From NCBI GenBank assembly GCA_016700155.1, contig CP065001.1, positions 868,001-932,000 of the forward strand: 64,000 nucleotides of DNA, read 5' to 3'. Below are positions 25,833-33,485 of this stretch, one piece after another. Both the position numbers and the translations under genes were made by a program. Below the pieces are notes generated by a model. That model did no database searches, was not told the origin of the DNA, and worked only from the letters and a program-made list of their open reading frames with translations. This DNA is from Ignavibacteriales bacterium. GTDB lineage: Bacteria > Bacteroidota > Ignavibacteria > Ignavibacteriales > Ignavibacteriaceae. The first letter of the stretch is position 1. The number at the start of each line of letters is the position of its first letter.

Positions 25833-26870
25833 TTAGGCTTCTAATACCCTTACTGCTTCTCTCAGGGAATCAATTGTAAGGTGGGCATATATTTGTGTGG
25901 TCTTTATGTCTCTATGCCCTAAAAGCTCTTTAATGATGTATAGTGAAACACCTTTTTTGGCAAGATTAGAAGCGAAGCTATGACGCAAATCATGCATGTG
26001 CAATTGTGAATTTATGTTTATCTCAATTGATGCTTTTCTTATTGCTTCTTTGAATTTTTTACTTACAAAATCCCCATTTAGTTTTATTCCATTGTTGTGA
26101 AATAACAAATCATTACCACTTAGATTTATAACTTTAGGCAGTCTATTAATCAGGATTGAATATAGTTTTGAATTTATTGGAATCACCCTTTCCTTTTTTC
26201 CTTTGGTTGTGAATTCATCCGTATTTAAAACCCTTATCACTCTTTCGTTTAGTTGTATTTGATTCCATCTAAGGTTTACAATTTCACCTAATCTCATTCC
26301 GGTATGAAATGCTAAAAGGTAAATGTCGGTAAATTCTTTTTTTGTCAGATAGTTTAAAATTTGATTTAGTTCAATCTCATTAATAAAAATCGGGTTGTTC
26401 TGCGGGAGTTTTGGAGTTTTAATTTTTTGCATTGGATTAACCTCTAAATATCCCCATTGAATCGCTTTATTAAATGCACTTCTAAGGTTATTAAAATGAT
26501 GTTTACAGGCATACTTACTCACTTGGTAGGTTGCTGTTAAAAATTGCTCAAGATTGTATCCGGTTAATTTATTCAATGGTATTTCGCCAAAGGTCTCTTT
26601 CATTCTTTTAAATGTTGTGTGTACATCATTGTAATACTTAACAGATAGGTTTTGTTTGACGTAGTTCAAATACTCATCAAGGAATTGACTTAACGAAATG
26701 TATTTTAGTTCCGGTTGTGAAAGTTTCTTTTCATTGAACTGACTTAAAAATTTAATAGCGTCTGTTTTCATCTTACACTTGGTTGAAATTCTTTTGATTC
26801 TTTGCTCGGTTTCATCAAAGTATTGAAGTTGATAATATTTGCCTCGCTTGAATAAGAATGATTTTCTCAT
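25833..26870 (-). CDS. Tyrosine recombinase (site-specific integrase)
   Basis: 345 aa. A SAM-like core-binding domain occupies about residues 55-150, and the catalytic domain 160-340. Catalytic residues are visible: Arg193 (TGMRLGE), His293 and Arg296 (HDLRHS), His319 (LLGHRD) and Tyr328 (TQIYAHL). It lies next to the intact tRNA-Arg, reading away from it. This is the usual placement of an integrase that inserted an element in that tRNA gene. It is the probable enzyme for integration and excision of 20.27-27.05 kb. No separate excisionase was recognised. Confidence 0.92.
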   Translation of the reverse strand: MRKSFLFKRGKYYQLQYFDETEQRIKRISTKCKMKTDAIKFLSQFNEKKLSQPELKYISLSQFLDEYLNYVKQNLSVKYYNDVHTTFKRMKETFGEIPLNKLTGYNLEQFLTATYQVSKYACKHHFNNLRSAFNKAIQWGYLEVNPMQKIKTPKLPQNNPIFINEIELNQILNYLTKKEFTDIYLLAFHTGMRLGEIVNLRWNQIQLNERVIRVLNTDEFTTKGKKERVIPINSKLYSILINRLPKVINLSGNDLLFHNNGIKLNGDFVSKKFKEAIRKASIEININSQLHMHDLRHSFASNLAKKGVSLYIIKELLGHRDIKTTQIYAHLTIDSLREAVRVLEA

Positions 26871-26909
26871 TTTAATACCTCTTTCTTATTCCTTGAGAGA
26901 GTGAAAAAG

Positions 26910-26933
26910 TGTTAACCAGAGTGTTAACCGGAA
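26910..26933. repeat. Tandem 12-bp TGTTAAC repeats, right arm
   Basis: TGTTAACCAGAG (26910-26921) followed directly by TGTTAACCGGAA (26922-26933). They sit between the integrase start and the tRNA core and share the TGTTAAC heptamer and the 12-bp period with the left-arm pair. Confidence 0.5.
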
Positions 26934-26947
26934 AAGTAATTTCTTGT

Positions 26948-26955
26948 TATATTTG
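26948..26955 (+). promoter_or_regulatory. Possible -7 element for the restored tRNA-Arg
   Basis: TATATTTG matches TAnnTTTG, 36 bp before the tRNA. No clear TTG lies at the right distance, so the promoter assignment is weak. Confidence 0.3.
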
Positions 26956-26991
26956 ATATGTAAGAGATTGAAATTTGCTGTTTATTTCAAT

Positions 26992-27065
26992 GCGCCCGTA
27001 GTTCAACTGGACAGAATGTTGGATTCCGGTTCCAAAGGTTGCAGGTTCGAGTCCTGCCGGGCGTA
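26992..27065 (+). tRNA. tRNA-Arg (CCG)
   Basis: 74 nt cloverleaf: acceptor GCGCCCG with CGGGCGT (last pair G-U), D stem GTTC, anticodon stem TTGGA/TCCAA with loop TTCCGGT giving anticodon CCG, T arm GCAGG-TTCGAGT-CCTGC, discriminator A; CCA is not encoded. It reads CGG codons. Its first 54 nt are duplicated at 20267, so it is the attachment site of the integrated element and is whole at attR. The 5' part and upstream promoter belong to the element side. Confidence 0.93.
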
Positions 27066-27080
27066 CAATGTATAAATATT

Positions 27081-27111
27081 TTGGTGGATTACTTATTTCA
27101 TACTAAATTTG
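27081..27111 (+). promoter_or_regulatory. Bacteroidota-type promoter
   Basis: TTG at 27081-27083, 20-bp spacer, TAAATTTG at 27104-27111. It lies between the tRNA and the TPR gene at 27167. Confidence 0.55.
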
Positions 27112-27166
27112 TAATCGCTTTTTGAAAGATTATAAATGAAAATCAATGTTTCAGAGGAAAAATTAA

Positions 27167-27853
27167 ATGCTCACTAAAAAGAAAAAACTTTCCAAGAAGG
27201 AAATTAAAGAAGATAAGTTAGTTACAACCTACTATAAAGCTCAGGATTTTTTTGAAGAAAATAAATCAAGAATAGGTTTGTACGCTGTTGTTATTGCTGC
27301 ATTGGCATTAGTAATTTACTTCTACATGAACTCACGTAAAGACGCAAATGAAAAAGCCGGATTAGAGTTATCCAGAGTAATGTCTGTATATGACGCCGGT
27401 TCATACCTTGAAGCTATTGAAGGAAGACAAGGCACTAATATAATCGGACTGAAAAAAATTGTTGAAGAGTACGGAAGTACTGAGAATGGAGAGAATGCCA
27501 AAATTTATATGGCTAATGCATATTTTTATCTTGGGAAGAATGAAGAAGCATATAACTATTACAATGACTACGGCGGCAATAATGAACTTTACAAGGCAAC
27601 AGCTTTGGCTGGTGAAGCCGGATATTTTGCTTCTAAAAAAGAATATGAAAAAGCAGCAGATCTTTACAGAAAAGCCTCAAGGATTTCTGAATTAAATGCT
27701 TTAAACCCTGAGTATATGTTGAAAGCAAGCATCAATTACATTAATGCAGGTAAAAAAGAAGTTGCAAAAGAATTGCTCGAAACTCTAAAACGGGATTTTA
27801 CAACTTCAACATCCGCAAGAGAAGCTGATAAGTACCTTGCATTAACGAATTGA
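27167..27853 (+). CDS. Membrane-anchored TPR-like protein (YfgM-type)
   Basis: 228 aa. A Lys-rich N-terminus is followed by one transmembrane helix (about residues 38-55, GLYAVVIAALALVIYFYM) and a periplasm-facing region with tetratricopeptide-like helices (GENAKIYMANAYFYLGKNEEAYNYY; KKEYEKAADLYRKASR). The layout matches YfgM/ancillary SecYEG translocon proteins, which chaperone exported proteins, but TPR similarity alone does not prove it. It has its own promoter and a strong terminator. Confidence 0.75.
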   Translation: MLTKKKKLSKKEIKEDKLVTTYYKAQDFFEENKSRIGLYAVVIAALALVIYFYMNSRKDANEKAGLELSRVMSVYDAGSYLEAIEGRQGTNIIGLKKIVEEYGSTENGENAKIYMANAYFYLGKNEEAYNYYNDYGGNNELYKATALAGEAGYFASKKEYEKAADLYRKASRISELNALNPEYMLKASINYINAGKKEVAKELLETLKRDFTTSTSAREADKYLALTN

Positions 27854-27877
27854 TTTTTATTTTTTTACAAATCAATC

Positions 27878-27905
27878 AAGCCGCTGTGATATGCGGCTTT
27901 TTTGT
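27878..27905 (+). terminator. Rho-independent terminator
   Basis: AAGCCGC/GCGGCTT stem (27878-27884, 27893-27899) followed by a T run. Confidence 0.8.
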
Positions 27906-28000
27906 TGAATTGTGTCGAATACTGTAAGAGTAATTTCTTGACTTTCAAACCGTATATCTATATTTTTTTGCCCTGTTTATTTACAATTTAATCGGAATTT

Positions 28001-28564
28001 ATGGCAGATACATCAGATTTCAGAAATGGCTTAATTATAAAATTTAAGAATGATCTTTATACAATTGTTGAATTTCAACACGTAAAACCGGGTAAAGGCG
28101 GGGCTTTTGTCCGGTCACTCCTGAAAAATCTTAAAACCGGTAAAGTCCTTGATAATACATTCAGATCAGGCGAATCCGTTGATGTGGTTAGGGTTGAAAG
28201 AAGAAAATATCAATACCTTTACCGTGAAGGTGAGTTTCTTGTTTGTATGGATAACGATACTTACGAACAAATAAATGTTCCTGCGGCGTTGTTTGGAGAT
28301 GGACTTGAGTATTTAAAAGAATCGGAAGAAGTAGAAATACTTTTTAACGGAAGTGAAATAATTACAGTTGAACAACCAGTCTTCGCTTATCTTAAAGTAA
28401 TCGAGACTGAACCCGGCTTTAAAGGAAATACCGCAACAGGTGCTCTTAAACCTGCTAAATTAGAAACCGGCTCTACTCTTAATGTACCTCTGTTTATCAA
28501 TGTCGATGACGTTTTAAAAGTGGATACAAGAACCGGCGAATATGTTGAACGTGTTAAAACTTGA
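28001..28564 (+). CDS. efp: Elongation factor P
   Basis: 187 aa, standard length. It binds ribosomes stalled at polyproline stretches and promotes peptide bond formation. Three beta-barrel domains are visible, with the tip loop HVKPGKGGAF carrying Lys32, the residue modified in many bacteria. The C-terminus has the expected GFKGNTATG and ...VPLFINVDDVLKVDTRTGEYVERV. It is followed by accB after 13 bp, the common efp-accB-accC order. Confidence 0.97.
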   Translation: MADTSDFRNGLIIKFKNDLYTIVEFQHVKPGKGGAFVRSLLKNLKTGKVLDNTFRSGESVDVVRVERRKYQYLYREGEFLVCMDNDTYEQINVPAALFGDGLEYLKESEEVEILFNGSEIITVEQPVFAYLKVIETEPGFKGNTATGALKPAKLETGSTLNVPLFINVDDVLKVDTRTGEYVERVKT

Positions 28565-28577
28565 TGAAGGGAAATAA

Positions 28578-29048
28578 ATGGATTTAAACCTTCTTAAAAA
28601 ATTAATCAGGCTTGTTGATACCTCAAACATTACTGATCTTGAAGTAGAGGAAAATGGTTTAAGGGTAAAGATTGCTAAAAAAACAAGATCATACGCTCAA
28701 GGCTCGCAGCCGCATATTGTAATGGCTCCTGCTCATCAACCAGCAGATGTAATTGAACAAAAAGCATCTTCAGAAGCGAAGCAGACGTCAGAAGAAAAAC
28801 CATCTAACACTCATGAAATAAGATCACCAATTGTAGGAACATTTTACAGGGCTCCTGCACCCGATGCTGACGCTTATGTTCAGGTCGGCGATATGGTGTC
28901 TGCGGGTTCTGTATTGTGTATTGTAGAAGCAATGAAACTGATGAACGAAATTGAATCGGACATTGGCGGAAAAATAATCAGGATACTCGTAGAGAACGGA
29001 AAACCTGTGGAATATAATCAGCCACTGTTCCTTATTGAAAAATCCTGA
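28578..29048 (+). CDS. accB: Biotin carboxyl carrier protein of acetyl-CoA carboxylase
   Basis: 156 aa. The C-terminal biotinyl domain holds EAMKLMNE with Lys120 as biotin site; the N-terminal helix and the Ala/Pro/Glu linker (about 45-80) are typical. It carries the carboxyl group between biotin carboxylase and carboxyltransferase in the first step of fatty acid synthesis. It lies between efp and accC in the same operon; an upstream AGGGAAATA site sets the start. Confidence 0.96.
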   Translation: MDLNLLKKLIRLVDTSNITDLEVEENGLRVKIAKKTRSYAQGSQPHIVMAPAHQPADVIEQKASSEAKQTSEEKPSNTHEIRSPIVGTFYRAPAPDADAYVQVGDMVSAGSVLCIVEAMKLMNEIESDIGGKIIRILVENGKPVEYNQPLFLIEKS

Positions 29049-29074
29049 TTCGTACTCATTTATCTGGAAGAAAA

Positions 29075-30409
29075 TTGTTTAAAAAAATTTTGATCGCCAA
29101 TCGAGGCGAAATAGCACTCAGAATAATCAGATCATGCAAGGAACTGGGAATAAGCACAGTTGCTGTATATTCTGAGGCTGACAGGGACTCTCTTCACGTT
29201 ACATTTGCTGATGAAGCAGTTTGTATCGGACCTCCGCTAGGACGAGAAAGTTATCTTAAAATTCCCGCAATAATTTCTGCTGCACAAATTACCGGTGCAG
29301 ATGCTATACATCCCGGTTATGGATTCCTTGCTGAGAATGCAAACTTTTCTGAAATCTGTACTGAATCAAACATAAAGTTTATCGGTCCTTCCCCTGAAAT
29401 GATTAATGCGATGGGTGATAAAGCATTTGCAAAAGACACGATGAAAAAAAATGGAGTTCCGGTTATACCCGGAAGTGATGGTGTTGTAACAGATGCTGAT
29501 GAAGGAAAGAGAATTGCCTCTGAAATCGGGTTCCCGGTAATTATCAAAGCATCTGCCGGCGGCGGCGGTAAAGGTATGCGTATTGTCTGGGAGGAGAGTG
29601 AATTTGATAAGGCTTACCTCACGGCAAAGACAGAAGCAGAATCCGCATTCAGTAACGCCGATGTATATATAGAAAAATTTGTTGAAAATCCCCGCCACGT
29701 TGAGATACAGATTCTTGGCGATACATTCGGTAATGTTTATCACTACGGTGAAAGGGACTGCTCGGTTCAAAGAAGACATCAGAAATTAATTGAAGAATCA
29801 CCATCGCCTGCAATCGACGAAGATATCCGTAATAAAATGGGTGAGACAGCCATTCTCGGCGGTAAGGCAGTTAATTATGAAGGTGCCGGAACAATTGAAT
29901 TCCTGTTGGATAAAAATAAAAATTTCTATTTCATGGAAATGAATACCAGGATACAGGTTGAACATCCGGTAACCGAAATGGTTTACGGTGTCGATCTTGT
30001 GCGTCAGCAGATTCTGGTTGCTGCAGGTGAAAAAATAGAAACACTTCCCCAAAAGCCCACAGGACACAGTATAGAGTTTAGGATCAATGCAGAGGATCCC
30101 GAACATTCCTTCAGACCTTCGCCCGGTAAAATACAGTCATTGCATTTCCCCGGCGGTTATGGCGTAAGAGTTGACTCACATATTTATCAGTCATATTCAA
30201 TTCCGCCTAATTATGATTCACTGATTGCAAAATTAATTGTCTGGGGAAAAAACAGGGAACACGCTATTGCCCGCGGCAGAAGGGCGCTTGAAGAGTTTAC
30301 AGTTGAGGGGATAAAAACAACCATACCATTCCACCTCAAAGTACTGGAAGATGAAAGATTTTTAAGTGGTAATTTTGATACCGGCTTTCTTGAGGGATTT
30401 CTAAAATAA
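29075..30409 (+). CDS. accC: Biotin carboxylase subunit of acetyl-CoA carboxylase
   Basis: 444 aa from a TTG start, giving the standard FKKILIANRGEIALRIIR opening. ATP-grasp features are present: glycine-rich loop KASAGGGGKGMR, HPGYGFLAEN, ERDCSVQRRHQK and MEMNTRIQVEHPVTE. It carboxylates biotin on AccB using ATP and bicarbonate. Located 26 bp after accB; carboxyltransferase genes accA/accD are not in the window. Confidence 0.96.
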   Translation: MFKKILIANRGEIALRIIRSCKELGISTVAVYSEADRDSLHVTFADEAVCIGPPLGRESYLKIPAIISAAQITGADAIHPGYGFLAENANFSEICTESNIKFIGPSPEMINAMGDKAFAKDTMKKNGVPVIPGSDGVVTDADEGKRIASEIGFPVIIKASAGGGGKGMRIVWEESEFDKAYLTAKTEAESAFSNADVYIEKFVENPRHVEIQILGDTFGNVYHYGERDCSVQRRHQKLIEESPSPAIDEDIRNKMGETAILGGKAVNYEGAGTIEFLLDKNKNFYFMEMNTRIQVEHPVTEMVYGVDLVRQQILVAAGEKIETLPQKPTGHSIEFRINAEDPEHSFRPSPGKIQSLHFPGGYGVRVDSHIYQSYSIPPNYDSLIAKLIVWGKNREHAIARGRRALEEFTVEGIKTTIPFHLKVLEDERFLSGNFDTGFLEGFLK

Positions 30410-30491
30410 AACCGGTAATGAATTTATCACAACCGGTAACTTCCGGTTTAGTTAAAGTGATAGAGAATAAAATTTTAAGCTGAGGTATAAA

Positions 30492-30872
30492 ATGAATTTT
30501 CCTGAAAATCTCAAATACACAAAAGATCATGAATGGGTGCTTGTGGAAGGCAGCAACGGAACAATTGGTGTGACCGAATACGCTCAAAGTGAACTTGGTG
30601 ATGTCGTTTTCGTTGACATCGATCCGAACGTTAGTGCAATTACAAAAGGGCAGTCATTCGGAACAATTGAAGCAGTAAAAACAGTGAGTGATATTTATGC
30701 ACCGTGCAATGGTACTGTTGTAGAAATTAATAAACTGCTTGCAGATAGTCCTGAAACCATTAACACAGATCCTTACGGTCAGGGTTGGATGGTAAAAATA
30801 AAAATTTCTGATTTAAATGATTTGAATGATTTGCTGGACAGCAGCGCATACAAACAATTAATCGGGCAATAA
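30492..30872 (+). CDS. gcvH: Glycine cleavage system H protein
   Basis: 126 aa, standard. Lipoyl-lysine in IEAVKTVSD (Lys63); the N-terminal KYTKDHEWV and C-terminal GQGWMVKIK are typical. It shuttles the aminomethyl group between P, T and L proteins. The other gcv genes are absent here, so it is encoded apart from them. GAGG lies shortly before the ATG. Confidence 0.96.
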   Translation: MNFPENLKYTKDHEWVLVEGSNGTIGVTEYAQSELGDVVFVDIDPNVSAITKGQSFGTIEAVKTVSDIYAPCNGTVVEINKLLADSPETINTDPYGQGWMVKIKISDLNDLNDLLDSSAYKQLIGQ

Positions 30873-30913
30873 TATTATTCCTTAGTGGAATATTTAGTTC
30901 TCTGATTTTTTTG

Positions 30914-30998
30914 AAGAGGCTGTTTCAAATGACTCTTATTGTCTGTCTGCCTGTTAAGACTTTCAATATAATGATAAGGGGTTTTGAAACAGCCTCTT
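30914..30998. repeat. 16-bp perfect inverted repeat with 53-bp spacer (MITE-like or terminator)
   Basis: Arms AAGAGGCTGTTTCAAA (30914-30929) and TTTGAAACAGCCTCTT (30983-30998). T runs flank both ends, so it could end transcription in either direction. The long arms resemble the terminal repeats of small non-autonomous elements. It lies between gcvH and guaA and encodes nothing. Confidence 0.6.
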
Positions 30999-31035
30999 TT
31001 ATTTTCTAATTGATTACTTCAGTTAAAAGAAACGA

Positions 31036-32577
31036 ATGATACATAACGAAACAATATTGATTGTCGACTTCGGTTCACAATACACTCAGCTCATCACACG
31101 CCGGGTACGTGAAGCAAATGTTTATTCCGAAATTCATGCCCACACAATTTCACTTGGAGAAGTAAAGAAATTAAATCCAATGGGGATTATCCTTTCCGGC
31201 GGACCAATGAGTGTTTATGATAAGGACGCGCCGGCAATTGACCCGGAAATAATTAAACTCGGTGTGCCGGTACTTGGTATTTGTTATGGGCTTCAATTTA
31301 TTTGCAAAACATTTGGCGGCATTGTTGAACCTGCTAAGGACAGGGAATACGGCAAAGCTCCGCTGGTTGTTACCAAAGAATCATCACTATTTAAAGATGT
31401 TAAGAAAGACTCAACCGTATGGATGAGTCATGGTGATTATTTATCGGGTGTTCCTGCCGGATACAAAATATTAGCTGAATCATCGCATTCACCATTATGC
31501 GCAATTTCAAATGAAGAACAAAAAATTTACGGGGTTCAATTTCATCCGGAGGTTGTTCATACTGAAGAAGGCAAAAAAATCATTCACAACTTTCTGTTTG
31601 AAATTTGCGGATGTTCGGCATCGTGGACTTCTAAAAATTTTATTTCCGGGTGTATTGAGGAAATAAAAATCAAAGCTGATAACTCAAAAGTAATTTGTGC
31701 ATTAAGCGGCGGAGTTGATTCTACTGTTGCTGCTGTTCTTGTTAAGAAGGCAATCGGTGAAAATCTTTTATGTGTTCATATCGACACAGGACTTATGAGA
31801 AAAGATGAAAGTGAGAAGATCAGTAAATTATTTAAGGAGAATCTTCATCTTAATTATCAGCATGTTGACGCATCTGAAATATTTCTCCAAAGACTGAAAG
31901 GTGTTACAGATCCAGAACAAAAAAGAAAAATAATTGGAACAACTTTTATAGATGTATTTGAATCTGAAGCAAAAAAAATATCCGGCGCTGAATATCTTGT
32001 TCAAGGGACTCTTTACCCGGATGTAATTGAATCAGTTTCGGTTAAAGGTTCTTCGGTAACAATAAAATCACATCACAATGTCGGCGGACTTCCTGAAAAG
32101 ATGAACCTGAAACTAATTGAGCCGTTCAGAGAATTATTTAAAGATGAAGTACGAGCAGTCGGCAGGGAACTAAACATACCGGAAGAATTTATAGAAAGAC
32201 ATCCGTTCCCCGGTCCCGGACTTGCAGTTAGAATTCTCAGTGATATAACAAAAGCGAAACTTGATATACTCAGAGACGCAGATGATATTTTCATAAGTGA
32301 AATAAAATCTGCCGGATTGTACAACCATATATGGCAGGCATTCGCCGTGCTGCTTCCTGTCCAGACGGTCGGTGTGATGGGCGATCTGCGTACTTATGAA
32401 AATGTGCTGGCACTCCGCGCAGTTACTTCTGTTGATGGAATGACTGCTGATTGGTTCAGGTTTGATAGTGAATTTCTTGCGGACGTTTCAAATAAAATTA
32501 TTAACAGGGTAAGGGGAATTAACCGTGTTGTGTACGATATAAGTTCCAAACCTCCGGCTACAATTGAGTGGGAATAG
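31036..32577 (+). CDS. guaA: GMP synthase (glutamine-hydrolysing)
   Basis: 513 aa. N-terminal class I glutamine amidotransferase with nucleophile Cys in GICYGLQ and His/Glu in FHPEVVHTEEG; the ATP-pyrophosphatase domain has P-loop SGGVDSTVA; the C-terminal dimerisation domain ends SSKPPATIEWE. It converts XMP to GMP. The next gene begins inside its last codons, so they are coupled. Confidence 0.97.
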   Translation: MIHNETILIVDFGSQYTQLITRRVREANVYSEIHAHTISLGEVKKLNPMGIILSGGPMSVYDKDAPAIDPEIIKLGVPVLGICYGLQFICKTFGGIVEPAKDREYGKAPLVVTKESSLFKDVKKDSTVWMSHGDYLSGVPAGYKILAESSHSPLCAISNEEQKIYGVQFHPEVVHTEEGKKIIHNFLFEICGCSASWTSKNFISGCIEEIKIKADNSKVICALSGGVDSTVAAVLVKKAIGENLLCVHIDTGLMRKDESEKISKLFKENLHLNYQHVDASEIFLQRLKGVTDPEQKRKIIGTTFIDVFESEAKKISGAEYLVQGTLYPDVIESVSVKGSSVTIKSHHNVGGLPEKMNLKLIEPFRELFKDEVRAVGRELNIPEEFIERHPFPGPGLAVRILSDITKAKLDILRDADDIFISEIKSAGLYNHIWQAFAVLLPVQTVGVMGDLRTYENVLALRAVTSVDGMTADWFRFDSEFLADVSNKIINRVRGINRVVYDISSKPPATIEWE

Positions 32578-33485
32578 TTGTGGAAGAAAAATTAAAAATA
32601 GAACACAAACTTAAACAGGCGGAAGAATTTGAAGCTAACGGGAAGTTTCTTCATGCCATTCAGGTTTATACATCGTTAATTGAACAATACCCTCAACTGA
32701 CTGAAGCCATATTTTGTCTCGCCGACTTATATCAGAAATTGAATAATATTAATTCTGCTTCAAGTCTGATATCGCTTATGATAGAGAATGACCCGGACAA
32801 CATAGAAAAAAGAATGTTCGCGGGGCAGTTCTTTCTAAAAAACAGTCTTTGGAATGAAGCCATAGATGTCCTGGAATTAGTTATGGCTGAAGAAGATGGA
32901 TATGTCTCATACCTTCGCGGATTTGCATATTATAAGTTGAATGAATTTGAATTAAGCAAAATAAATTTTCTCAATTATGTTATTCGCGAAACCGATTCAT
33001 CTTTAAAACACGAGGGATATTTATTCCTGGCAAAAAACTGTATTGAATTGAAGGACTATCATTCAGCAGAAAATTTCCTAAAGAAAATTGAATCAGTTTA
33101 TTCTTCATACTGGGAGTACCAATACTTGTTTGGATTGGTTTACAAGAACATAGGGATGCTAGAGCATGCTATTGTGTGTGCAGAAAAAGCTATTAAGCTC
33201 AACTCAAAAAATGCTGAAGCGTTTGCGCTTGCAGGACAATTGCAGTTGATCTCGGGTGATTATAAAAAAGCGGAACGAAGATTTTATAAATGTTTAGAAC
33301 TTAAAGATGATTTTTCTGCTGATATTTATACCGGGCTGGCAGAAGTCTGTTTGAAATCCGATAATCTCAAAGAAGCACTGGCATACTATAACACCGCATT
33401 AAAACTTGATCCGCAGAATAATACTGCGCAGAAGGGTAAAGCTGCCGCCGAACATAAACTTAACAATGTGAGTTCTGATGGTTAA
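32568..33485 (+). CDS. TPR-repeat protein
   Basis: 305 aa. Start GTG at 32568 overlaps guaA by 10 bp; GTG at 32580 is an alternative. There are about eight tetratricopeptide repeats through the whole length (for example ALAGQLQLISGDYKKAERRFYKCLEL, ALAYYNTALKLDPQNNTA) with no signal peptide or membrane segment, so it is probably cytoplasmic. It overlaps the next gene by 8 bp. It probably acts as a scaffold; no partner can be named from sequence. Confidence 0.8.
   Translation: MGIVVEEKLKIEHKLKQAEEFEANGKFLHAIQVYTSLIEQYPQLTEAIFCLADLYQKLNNINSASSLISLMIENDPDNIEKRMFAGQFFLKNSLWNEAIDVLELVMAEEDGYVSYLRGFAYYKLNEFELSKINFLNYVIRETDSSLKHEGYLFLAKNCIELKDYHSAENFLKKIESVYSSYWEYQYLFGLVYKNIGMLEHAIVCAEKAIKLNSKNAEAFALAGQLQLISGDYKKAERRFYKCLELKDDFSADIYTGLAEVCLKSDNLKEALAYYNTALKLDPQNNTAQKGKAAAEHKLNNVSSDG

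Noticed and set aside
30872..31035. Riboswitch before guaA
   Set aside because: Sequence is dominated by the 16-bp inverted repeat; no purine-type aptamer core was seen.
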